From Clostridioides sp. (lineage in GTDB: Bacteria; Bacillota; Clostridia; Peptostreptococcales; Peptostreptococcaceae), in contig JAISUA010000063.1 in NCBI GenBank assembly GCA_031272305.1, positions 1 through 7,091 on the forward strand: a stretch of DNA of 7,091 nt, read 5' to 3'. Position 1 is the first letter of the stretch; the number at the start of each line of letters is the position of its first letter. Below, in pieces: positions 1 to 5,299 of the stretch. The notes beneath the pieces were generated by a model. That model searched no databases. It worked only from the letters and a program-made list of their open reading frames with translations, and was not told the DNA's origin. The position numbers were made by a program, and so were the translations under genes.

Positions 1-1
1 T

Positions 2-514
2 ACAAAAGACGTTTGGTTCTCAGGATACACACCTTATTACTCTGCTGCTCTATATATTGCAGATGACCAATTAAAAGGTGTTACTAGAGAATCAATTTCT
101 GGAGGAAGTGGTACTGCTGCTGCCCTTTGGTCAAAAATTATGACAAAGGTTCATAAAAATTTAGAGGTAGTAGATTTCAAAGTTCCAAAAAAAGTTTATT
201 TCTCAAAAATAAATTTAGTTGATGGAGGAAGACAAGGTTCAGGTTCACGAGCTGCTTTTATTGAAGGGACAGGTCCTACAAAGATAAGTTCTCAACCTTC
301 ACCATCAACAACTACTAAAACTGACGAAAATAATAATACACAAAACCCAGCTACACCTACTAATCCAAATCAACCTAACAACAATGGAGATTCTAATAAT
401 ACAGAAAATAAACCTAGCACTGGTGGTGGCACTGAACCTCCAAAAACTCCTGACGCAGGAAATAGTGGTGGTGGACAAAATCAACCAAGTACCGATGGCG
501 ATGGAACAATATAA
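2..514 (+). CDS. Class A penicillin-binding protein, C-terminal part (5' end outside window)
   Basis: This is the last 170 codons of an open frame entering from the left edge. The start TKDVWFSGYTPYYSAALYI matches the stretch that follows the KTGT box in PBP1A-type bifunctional transpeptidases (typically K/N-D-x-W-F-x-G-Y-T-P-Y-Y). The segment ALWSKIMTKVHKNL matches the usual W-x-x-I-M...H end of the transpeptidase domain. The catalytic SxxK, SxN and KTG motifs lie upstream and cannot be seen. After about residue 95 the protein becomes a low-complexity tail of about 75 residues rich in Pro, Thr, Asn, Gly and Gln, ending DGDGTI; such extracellular tails are common in PBP1A of Firmicutes. The enzyme polymerises and cross-links peptidoglycan outside the membrane. 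The ATG at 140 lies inside the conserved domain, so it is not the start. The last codons and the stop lie in the first unit of a tandem DNA repeat. Confidence 0.88.
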   Translation, partial: TKDVWFSGYTPYYSAALYIADDQLKGVTRESISGGSGTAAALWSKIMTKVHKNLEVVDFKVPKKVYFSKINLVDGGRQGSGSRAAFIEGTGPTKISSQPSPSTTTKTDENNNTQNPATPTNPNQPNNNGDSNNTENKPSTGGGTEPPKTPDAGNSGGGQNQPSTDGDGTI

Positions 515-653
515 TTCGGTATAAAAAATAATTGGGCAATTGAACAATATAATTCTGTATAAAAAAATAATTTTGACGATAGAACAATATAATTCTGTAT
601 AAAAAATAATTTTGACGATAGAACAATATAATTCGGTATAAAAAATAATTTTA
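496..653. repeat. Four tandem units of about 39 bp overlapping the PBP stop codon
   Basis: Units begin at GAACAATATAATTC at 504, 542, 582 and 621, giving spacings of 38, 40 and 39 bp. Each continues as TC(G/T)GTATAAAAAATAATT. Units 2 and 3 share the junction TTGACGATA, and similarity reaches back into the gene (GGCGATG, from about 497). The stop codon of the penicillin-binding protein (512-514) is inside unit 1, so the array looks like amplification of the gene's 3' end. There are no unique spacers, so this is not a CRISPR array. Minus-strand reading frames over it are by-products of the repeat. Confidence 0.85.
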
Positions 654-660
654 ATTTTTC

Positions 661-707
661 AAAACTTATCATCATTAGATTTTAACTAAAATGGTGATAA
701 GTTTTTT
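661..707 (+). terminator. Intrinsic terminator of the PBP gene
   Basis: AAAACTTATCA (661-671) pairs with TGATAAGTTTT (695-705). A second inner helix, ATTTTA/TAAAAT, sits around 679-692. The 3' arm runs into a T-run. It lies about 150 bp after the stop codon, with the 39-bp repeats in between, and is the natural end of the PBP transcript. Confidence 0.75.
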
Positions 708-792
708 GTTGTAAATAATTAGAAATAATGATAAGTTTTTTATTGTTAATAATTGCAAATTATAATAAGTTTTTGTTTACAAGTAACTATAA
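691..792. repeat. Three degenerate 34-bp tandem units containing the terminator's 3' arm
   Basis: Units start at 691, 725 and 759. Each carries the core (T/A)GATAAGTTTTTT, or AATAAGTTTTTG in unit 3, followed by a variable AT-rich part. Only the first has an upstream complementary arm, so units 2 and 3 are unpaired half-terminators. The period is exactly 34 bp in my hand alignment. The most likely origin is slippage or duplication of the terminator arm. Confidence 0.6.
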
Positions 793-871
793 ATAATACA
801 TTTTATAGTAGATTTAAATATATAGATATTATTTTGTAAATATATACAATACGAAAAAAAACGATTTTTTA

Positions 872-900
872 TTGACAAGGTATTTCAAAATTTGTATAAT
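872..900 (+). promoter_or_regulatory. Sigma-A promoter of permease cassette 1
   Basis: A perfect -35 box TTGACA (872-877), a 17-bp spacer and a perfect -10 box TATAAT (895-900). Transcription should start near 907, about 25 nt before aptamer 1. The AT-rich DNA just upstream is shared with copy 2 and could act as an UP element. Confidence 0.9.
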
Positions 901-930
901 AAATTTATAAAAATTTCAAATCCAAATGAC

Positions 931-1123
931 GCACAAGGGAGATTTTGATTTTTCAAGAAAAAAATTTTTAAAAAAACTAGAAAATTCAAAAACCGATGAA
1001 GCAATCTAAATGAGCCGTTTTTTAGAGAAACTTTCAGGTCAAAGGATCTTGTGCAGATGGAACTCTGGAGAGTTTCTCATTGAGAACGCCGTAGAAGTAA
1101 CACTTTCAGGTAAAAATACAGAG
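931..1123 (+). promoter_or_regulatory. Tandem (two-aptamer) glycine riboswitch, copy 1
   Basis: Aptamer 1 spans 931-1054. P1 is GCACAAG (931-937) with CTTGTGC (1048-1054). It contains GGGAGA, the core ACCGATGAAGCAA (992-1004) and CTTTCAGGTCAAAGGATC (1031-1048). After a short linker, aptamer 2 spans 1063-1123. P1 is CTCTG (1063-1067) with CAGAG (1119-1123). It contains GGAGAG, GCCGTAGAAGTAA and CTTTCAGGTAAAAATAC. These strings follow the known glycine riboswitch pattern (GGAGAG, then CCGAAG-x-x-G-x-AA, then CTCTCAGG-x-AAA). The P1 pair at the outer end changes to A-U in copy 2 with pairing kept. It sits just after the start site and directly before an attenuator, and should control the downstream permease in response to glycine. 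Confidence 0.92.
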
Positions 1124-1166
1124 AATATAAGGCAGTTTATTAGACTGTTTTTGTATTCTCTTTTTT
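1120..1166 (+). terminator. Riboswitch attenuator (intrinsic terminator), copy 1
   Basis: AGAGAATA (1120-1127) pairs with TATTCTCT (1154-1161). The helix continues through weaker A-U and G-U pairs to CAGT/ACTG (1133-1136 with 1144-1147), and a run of six T follows from 1161. The AGAG at 1120-1123 is also most of the 3' strand of P1 in aptamer 2, so ligand-bound aptamer and full terminator compete. This fits a glycine-activated (ON) switch. That direction is inferred from the overlap. Confidence 0.88.
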
Positions 1167-1333
1167 AATGCTTAAAATAAACAAGTATAGATTTGTTAAT
1201 TACTACTTAAAATAAATGAGTAAATGAAATTTTTATTTTATGTGAAAACGATGTTTAAATAAAATTTTATTTTACAATTAGCCAAAATTTTATTTTTATC
1301 TAAAAATACTGTTTTCATAATATGTTTTTTAAT
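1161..1333 (+). other. Leader segment found only in copy 1, flanked by TTTTTTAAT direct repeats
   Basis: TTTTTTAAT occurs at 1161-1169 and again at 1325-1333. The roughly 155 nt between them have no counterpart in the second cassette, where the attenuator T-run leads almost directly into the shared AT-rich leader. Inside are a direct repeat CTTAAAATAAA (1171-1181 and 1206-1216), a 16-bp palindrome AAATAAAATTTTATTT (1257-1272) and TGAAAAC/GTTTTCA arms (1243-1249 and 1311-1317). I see no open frame. Deletion from copy 2 by recombination between the short repeats, or insertion of a small element here, are both possible. Confidence 0.5.
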
Positions 1334-1360
1334 TTTTAATTTTTGATTTTTAATTTGAAT

Positions 1361-1426
1361 GAGCTGTAAAAAATATCTCTATTAATTAAGCTGCAGCAAT
1401 TTTTAAATGATATTTTTATACAGCTC
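1361..1426 (+). promoter_or_regulatory. Leader stem-loop between attenuator and permease start, copy 1
   Basis: GAGCTGTA (1361-1368) pairs with TACAGCTC (1419-1426), and AAAAATATC (1369-1377) with GATATTTTT (1409-1417), leaving one bulged A and a 31-nt loop. No T-run follows, so it is not a terminator. An equivalent stem lies at the same place in copy 2 with a G-C to A-U change kept paired, but with an unrelated loop. Its function is unknown; an mRNA stability or translation element is possible. Confidence 0.55.
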
Positions 1427-1530
1427 AACAAATTAAGCCACATCAAATCACTTATTTTTATAACTAAACTCAATTTAATAATTTTAAAAATTAACATAAA
1501 ATCCTAACTAAATCAACTTGGAGGTTACAA

Positions 1531-2865
1531 ATGGAAAACAAAAATGAATTGAAAAAAAATCTTGGTATCTCGACGGCTATGGCTACAGTCGTTGGTTGTG
1601 TAATTGGTTCTGGAGTATTCTTCAAACCTCAAGCAATATATACTGCTACAGGTGGTGCTCCTGGACTTGGAATGTTCGCATGGCTTATTACTGGACTTAT
1701 TTGTATAGCTGCTGCTATGACATTCGCTGAAGTAGCTATTATGATTCCAAAAACTGGCGGTATGGTTGTATACCTTGAAGAAGCATTTGGTAAGAAATAT
1801 GGATTTTTAGCTGGTTGGATGCAAAGTGTTATATTTTATCCATCAATGATTTCTGCACTTGCAGTTGTTTTCGCAGAACAAGCTAGTCTTTTTATTGGTG
1901 ATGGATACAAACTACCAATCGCTATTGGTGCAATTATTCTCGTTTTATTTTTAAATAGTTTAGGCTCTGCTGTAAGTGGAGGAGCTCAAGTTTTATTCAC
2001 AATATGTAAATTAATACCACTTATACTGTTGATGATTTTTGGTTTTGTAAATGGTTCTGGTGAACATTCTGTATTTACACCTGTAATTGGTGACGGTTTG
2101 AATCCTGCTGTTGTACTTGGTCAACTTATGATAGCAATATTATTTGCATTTGAAGGTTGGACAAACGTTGGTGCTATTGCTGGTGAAATGAAAAATCCTG
2201 GTAAAGATTTACCTATCGCTATCATTGGTGGTGTTTCAGGAATTATGGCAATATACTTCATAATCAACTTAGCATATTTATGGGTATTGCCAGCTGACCA
2301 ACTTATGAATTTATCTGCTCCAGCTTCTGCTGTTGCAATCAAAATATTTGGTAATGTAGGTGGTAAACTTATATCTGTAGGTATTATGATTTCTGTATTT
2401 GGTGCTGCAAATGGATATGTACTTTCAGGATCTCGTGTAACTTATTCACTAGCTCAAGAAGGTCTACTTCCTTGTAGTAAACAACTTGCTAAAATTAACA
2501 AAGCACAAGTTCCAATAAATTCAGTAATAGTTGTAGGAACAATTGCTGCTATATATGCTTGTAGTGGTCAATTCAATCTTTTATCAGATTTAGGAGTATT
2601 CTCTTGTTGGATTTTCTATACTTTGACTTTTGTTGCTGTTATAAGACTTAGAAAAACTCAACCAGACACACCTAGAAGTTACAAAGTACCTCTTTATCCT
2701 ATTATCCCTGCTATTGCGATAATAAGTGGACTTTACGTAATTATAAACCAATTATTCATGGCTGGTACAACAAGTAGAATGTTAGCTATAGGAAGTATAG
2801 TAATAACACTTTTAGGACTTCCTGTTTACAATAGACAAAGCAAGTCTTTAAAAAAAAATAAATAG
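1531..2865 (+). CDS. APC-superfamily amino acid permease (LAT/SteT-like), copy 1, glycine-riboswitch controlled
   Basis: A 444-residue integral membrane protein, close to the roughly 440 residues of Bacillus Ser/Thr exchanger SteT, with about 12 predicted hydrophobic segments. The first carries the substrate-backbone motif IGSGVFF (residues 25-31). The sixth carries FAFEGW (205-210), matching the unwound TM6 of APC transporters. EMKNPGKDLP after TM6 and the loop SRVTYSLAQEGLLP are also typical of the family. The likely role is uptake or exchange of small neutral amino acids. Glycine (or Ser, Thr, Ala) is inferred from the riboswitch, not from residues. The ATG has GGAGG six bases upstream (1520-1524). 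It forms a single-gene unit with a 365-nt spacer after the attenuator and its own terminator. A closely related second copy begins 2.2 kb downstream. Exact substrate and transport mode are uncertain. Confidence 0.88.
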   Translation: MENKNELKKNLGISTAMATVVGCVIGSGVFFKPQAIYTATGGAPGLGMFAWLITGLICIAAAMTFAEVAIMIPKTGGMVVYLEEAFGKKYGFLAGWMQSVIFYPSMISALAVVFAEQASLFIGDGYKLPIAIGAIILVLFLNSLGSAVSGGAQVLFTICKLIPLILLMIFGFVNGSGEHSVFTPVIGDGLNPAVVLGQLMIAILFAFEGWTNVGAIAGEMKNPGKDLPIAIIGGVSGIMAIYFIINLAYLWVLPADQLMNLSAPASAVAIKIFGNVGGKLISVGIMISVFGAANGYVLSGSRVTYSLAQEGLLPCSKQLAKINKAQVPINSVIVVGTIAAIYACSGQFNLLSDLGVFSCWIFYTLTFVAVIRLRKTQPDTPRSYKVPLYPIIPAIAIISGLYVIINQLFMAGTTSRMLAIGSIVITLLGLPVYNRQSKSLKKNK

Positions 2866-2969
2866 ATAAAATCAAGTAAATCTCATTGATTTAAATAAAT
2901 TATGCTAGTAATAATCAAAAAATAGTTTAGTTCTAATCTATAATGATTATTTATTAATAAAATATAGAA

Positions 2970-3016
2970 AAGGCTGTATCAAAATCTCCCCCTTCGACTT
3001 TGATACAGTCTTTTTA
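2970..3016 (+). terminator. Intrinsic terminator of permease 1
   Basis: GGCTGTATCAAA (2972-2983) pairs with TTTGATACAGTC (2999-3010), with one G-U pair and a C-rich 15-nt loop. A T5 run follows at 3011-3015. The arms and the C-rich part of the loop are conserved after permease 2. It separates the two cassettes, so they are transcribed independently. Confidence 0.88.
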
Positions 3017-3090
3017 TTATACTATATACTAAATTTAAATATATAAACATTACTTTATAAATATATTCGATATTAAAAATAGAAATTTTA

Positions 3091-3119
3091 TTGACAATAT
3101 ATTTTTAAATTTGTATAAT
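3091..3119 (+). promoter_or_regulatory. Sigma-A promoter of permease cassette 2
   Basis: A perfect TTGACA (3091-3096), a 17-bp spacer and a perfect TATAAT (3114-3119). The spacing equals that of copy 1 although the spacer sequence has changed, which points to selection on promoter strength. The start site should be near 3126. Confidence 0.9.
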
Positions 3120-3149
3120 TAGCTTATAAAAAAATAAAAACCAAGGGAT

Positions 3150-3341
3150 ACACAAGGGAGATTTTGAATTTTTTAAAGATAAATTCTTAAATACTTAAAA
3201 ATTCAAAAACCGATGAAGCAATCTAAAAGAGCCGTTTTTTAGAGAAACTTTCAGGTCAGAAGGATCTTGTGTTGATGGAACTCTGGAGAGTTTCTCATTG
3301 AGAACGCCGTAGAAGTAACACTTTCAGGTAAAAATACAGAG
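3150..3341 (+). promoter_or_regulatory. Tandem (two-aptamer) glycine riboswitch, copy 2
   Basis: The architecture matches copy 1. Aptamer 1 P1 is ACACAAG (3150-3156) with CTTGTGT (3266-3272). The core is ACCGATGAAGCAA, followed by CTTTCAGGTCAGAAGGATC. Aptamer 2 runs 3281-3341 with P1 CTCTG (3281-3285) and CAGAG (3337-3341). Its P2 in aptamer 1 is a clean helix, TTTTGAATTTTT (3163-3174) with AAAAATTCAAAA. From the aptamer 1 core through aptamer 2 the two copies are almost identical; the few changes include a compensated outer P1 pair (G-C to A-U) and one extra G after TCAGGTCA. This conservation in an otherwise drifting leader indicates a working sensor. Confidence 0.92.
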
Positions 3342-3385
3342 GATACACTGGCAGTTTATTAAACTGTTTTTGTATCCTCTTTTTT
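3338..3385 (+). terminator. Riboswitch attenuator (intrinsic terminator), copy 2
   Basis: AGAGGATA (3338-3345) pairs with TATCCTCT (3373-3380). An inner helix CAGTTT/AAACTG (3352-3357 with 3361-3366) is followed by T6 (3380-3385). Relative to copy 1, one A-T pair has become G-C on both arms, a compensatory change supporting the fold. Its first bases again overlap the 3' strand of aptamer 2 P1. Confidence 0.88.
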
Positions 3386-3431
3386 AATTCTGAAATTTTA
3401 ATTTTTAATTTTTGATTTTTAATTTGAATGG

Positions 3432-3546
3432 ACTGTAAAAAATAGCTTTTAACTGTATTATATTGGATTTTTGGATGTACTATTTCATATTGAATTTTTA
3501 AATCTATTTTTATCTGATAAAATTTTTTAAGCATATTTTTTACAGT
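3432..3546 (+). promoter_or_regulatory. Leader stem-loop between attenuator and permease start, copy 2
   Basis: ACTGTAAAAAATA (3432-3444) pairs with TATTTTTTACAGT (3534-3546), extended by GCTT/AAGC (3445-3448 with 3529-3532) past one bulged A. The loop is about 80 nt, against 31 nt in copy 1. The flanking sequences (TAATTTGAATG before, AACAAATTAA after) are shared with copy 1. No T-run follows. The role is unknown. Confidence 0.55.
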
Positions 3547-3574
3547 TTCAAACAAATTAATCAATATCAAAGCA

Positions 3575-3673
3575 ATTATTTTTATCAGTATCACAACATT
3601 ATTTTCACCAGTATCGCAACATTATTTTCACCAGTATCACAGTATTATTTTTATCAGTATCACATAATTATTT
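3575..3673 (+). repeat. Four 23-bp tandem repeats in the leader of permease 2
   Basis: Units at 3575, 3598, 3621 and 3644 follow ATTATTTT(T/C)A(T/C)CAGTATC(A/G)CA plus two variable bases. A partial fifth unit (ATTATTT) starts at 3667. Copy 1 has at most one degenerate version (ATCACTTATTTTTATAAC, near 1447). The array lies in the untranslated leader 45-150 nt before the ribosome binding site. There are no spacers and no coding potential. Substitutions between units suggest they are not brand new. Confidence 0.85.
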
Positions 3674-3730
3674 CGTAAGTTTTGTAATTGACAAAAAATT
3701 CAAACTTAATTTAACTTGGAGGTTATTTAC

Positions 3731-5062
3731 ATGGAAAACAAAAATGAACTGAAAAAAAATCTTGGTATCTCAACAGCTATGGCTACTGTAATCGGTTGTG
3801 TAATTGGCTCTGGGGTATTCTTTAAACCTCAAGCAATTTATACTGCAACAGGAGGTGCTCCTGGTCTTGGAATGTATGCATGGCTAATTACTGGTCTTAT
3901 TTGTATTGCTGCGGCTATGACATTTGCAGAAGTTGCTATCATGATTCCTAAAACAGGCGGTATGGTAGTGTATCTTGAAGAAGCTTTTAGCAAAAAAACC
4001 GGATTTTTGGCTGGTTGGATGCAAAGCATAGTATTCTATCCTGCAATGATTTCTGCACTTGCCGTTGTTTTCGCAGAACAAGCAAGTCTTTTCGTAGGTG
4101 ATGGTTATAAAATACCAATCGCTATCGGTGCAATTATACTTATTATGATTTTGAACAATTTAGGTTCTGCTGTAGGTGGAGGAGTACAAGTTTTATTTAC
4201 AATATGTAAATTGATTCCACTTATATTATTAATGATTTTCGGTTTTATAAAAGGCTCTGGTACAAATCCTGTATTCTCACCAATAATTGCTGAAGGTTTG
4301 AGTCCAGCTATAGTTCTTGGTCAACTTATGGTGGCTATTCTATTCGCATTTGAGGGATGGACTAACGTTGGAGCTATAGCAGGTGAAATGAAGAATCCTG
4401 GTAAAGACTTACCTATTGCCATAGTTGGTGGTGTTTCAGGAATCATGGCTATATACTTCATAATCAACTTAGCGTATTTATGGGTATTGCCAGCTGATCA
4501 ACTTATGACTTTATCTGCTCCAGCATCTGCTGTTGCCATCAAAATATTTGGCAACGTAGGAGGAAAGCTTATTTCTGTAGGAATAATGATTTCTGTATTT
4601 GGTGCAGCAAATGGATTCGTACTTTCTGGATCTCGTGTAACTTATTCTTTAGCAGAAGAAGGTCTACTTCCTTTCAGCAAACAACTTGCTAAACTTAATA
4701 AAACACAAGTTCCAACAAATTCTGTTCTAACTGTAGGAGGACTTGGTTGCATATTTGCTTTGAGTGGTCAATTTAATACTTTGACAGATCTAGCAGTGTT
4801 CTCTTGTTGGATTTTCTATACTTTGACTTTTATGGCTGTCATAAGACTTAGAAAAACTCAACCAAATACGCCTAGAAGTTACAAAGTACCTCTTTATCCT
4901 GTTATACCTGCTATTGCAATAATTAGTGGACTTTATGTAATAGTAAATCAATTATTTATGGCTGGTTCAACAACTAGAATGTTGGCAATAGGAAGTATAA
5001 TAATAACGCTTTTAGGACTTCCTGTTTACAATAGACAAAGCAAGTCTTTAAAAAATAAATAG
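3731..5062 (+). CDS. APC-superfamily amino acid permease (LAT/SteT-like), copy 2, glycine-riboswitch controlled
   Basis: 443 residues, aligning without gaps to copy 1 except one Lys near the C-terminus. By hand count about 55 residues differ, mostly V/I/L exchanges inside membrane segments. IGSGVFF (25-31), FAFEGW (205-210) and EMKNPGKDLP are unchanged, so function is probably kept. The largest cluster of changes is in the segment after the QVP(I/T)NS motif (around residues 333-352), where copy 1 reads VVGTIAAIYACSGQF and copy 2 TVGGLGCIFALSGQF; other changes lie in the 170-190 region. The start is the ATG at 3731 with GGAGG eight bases upstream (3718-3722). The upstream in-frame TTG at 3716 overlaps that site and is not the start. 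It is transcribed from its own promoter through its own glycine riboswitch. Substrate is inferred as for copy 1; slightly different affinity or specificity is possible. Confidence 0.88.
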   Translation: MENKNELKKNLGISTAMATVIGCVIGSGVFFKPQAIYTATGGAPGLGMYAWLITGLICIAAAMTFAEVAIMIPKTGGMVVYLEEAFSKKTGFLAGWMQSIVFYPAMISALAVVFAEQASLFVGDGYKIPIAIGAIILIMILNNLGSAVGGGVQVLFTICKLIPLILLMIFGFIKGSGTNPVFSPIIAEGLSPAIVLGQLMVAILFAFEGWTNVGAIAGEMKNPGKDLPIAIVGGVSGIMAIYFIINLAYLWVLPADQLMTLSAPASAVAIKIFGNVGGKLISVGIMISVFGAANGFVLSGSRVTYSLAEEGLLPFSKQLAKLNKTQVPTNSVLTVGGLGCIFALSGQFNTLTDLAVFSCWIFYTLTFMAVIRLRKTQPNTPRSYKVPLYPVIPAIAIISGLYVIVNQLFMAGSTTRMLAIGSIIITLLGLPVYNRQSKSLKNK

Positions 5063-5076
5063 ATGAAATCAAGTAA

Positions 5077-5176
5077 ATTTCTCATATTGAAATTTGTATT
5101 GAAATTTGCAAACACGTATTATAAATTTTAAATTTCATTAGTTTGAATAAATTACGCTAATAATAATAATAATAAT
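5077..5176 (+). repeat. Expanded 3' UTR of permease 2 with short repeats and (TAA)6
   Basis: Compared with the 3' region of permease 1, this stretch has extra sequence. It includes two copies of ATTGAAATTTG close together and a (TAA)6 run from 5158, where copy 1 reads GCTAGTAATAATC. The following block, TTCTAATCTATAATGATT and on through TATTTATTAATA, is conserved in both copies. No gene is seen. Confidence 0.5.
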
Positions 5177-5228
5177 CAATATATAATTTATTCTAATCTA
5201 TAATGATTATTTATTAATAGAATATAAA

Positions 5229-5290
5229 CAAGGCTGTATCATTGAGTAAAAAAATTATTCCCCCTTAGACTTTGATACAGCCTTGTTTTG
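5229..5290 (+). terminator. Intrinsic terminator of permease 2
   Basis: A perfect 13-bp stem, CAAGGCTGTATCA (5229-5241) with TGATACAGCCTTG (5273-5285), encloses a 31-nt loop that keeps the CCCCCTT(C/A)GACTT motif of copy 1. It is followed by TTTTGTTATTTTTT. Confidence 0.85.
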
Positions 5291-5299
5291 TTATTTTTT

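Larger units (their letters stand above)
808..3016 (+). repeat. Tandem duplication, copy 1 (promoter-riboswitch-permease-terminator)
   Basis: This is the first copy of a direct repeat of about 2.2 kb. Homology with copy 2 begins in the AT-rich sequence upstream of the promoter (the 8-mer ATTTAAAT near 812) and runs through promoter, both aptamers, attenuator, leader, permease gene and 3' terminator. Promoter-to-promoter distance is 2219 bp and start-to-start distance is 2200 bp. The boundaries are approximate because both ends are AT-rich and diverged. Confidence 0.85.
3028..5290 (+). repeat. Tandem duplication, copy 2 (promoter-riboswitch-permease-terminator)
   Basis: This is the second copy of the 2.2-kb cassette in the same orientation. 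It keeps every functional part of copy 1. It differs by lacking the 1161-1333 type segment, by four 23-bp repeats ahead of the gene (3575-3666), by a longer loop in the leader stem, and by an expanded 3' untranslated region with a (TAA)6 run. The spread of changes shows an old duplication, not an assembly artefact. Confidence 0.85.

Noticed and set aside
573..603. Promoter-like TTGACG plus TATAAT or TATAAA in the 39-bp repeat units
   Set aside because: Spacings are 9 or 19 bp, neither suitable for a normal sigma-A promoter, and it lies before the PBP terminator.
305..675. Overlapping minus-strand reading frames of 64-80 codons
   Set aside because: They read through the Pro/Asn-rich PBP tail and the 39-bp repeats, giving repetitive Tyr/Phe/Ile peptides with no ribosome binding site.
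931..1166. T-box or other amino-acid leader instead of a glycine riboswitch
   Set aside because: No T-box consensus or specifier loop; both aptamers carry the glycine riboswitch core strings in order.
3295..3594. Minus-strand reading frame of 99 codons
   Set aside because: It is antisense to riboswitch aptamer 2, the attenuator and the AT-rich leader; its Lys/Ile-rich product comes from composition.
3575..3673. CRISPR array
   Set aside because: The 23-bp units abut with no unique spacers and no cas genes are present.
3688..3716. TTGACA at 3688-3693 as a second promoter for permease 2
   Set aside because: No acceptable -10 box at 16-18 bp; that position falls on the ribosome binding site.
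3716..3730. TTG as an upstream start of permease 2
   Set aside because: It overlaps the GGAGG site that serves the ATG at 3731, and copy 1 starts at the equivalent ATG.
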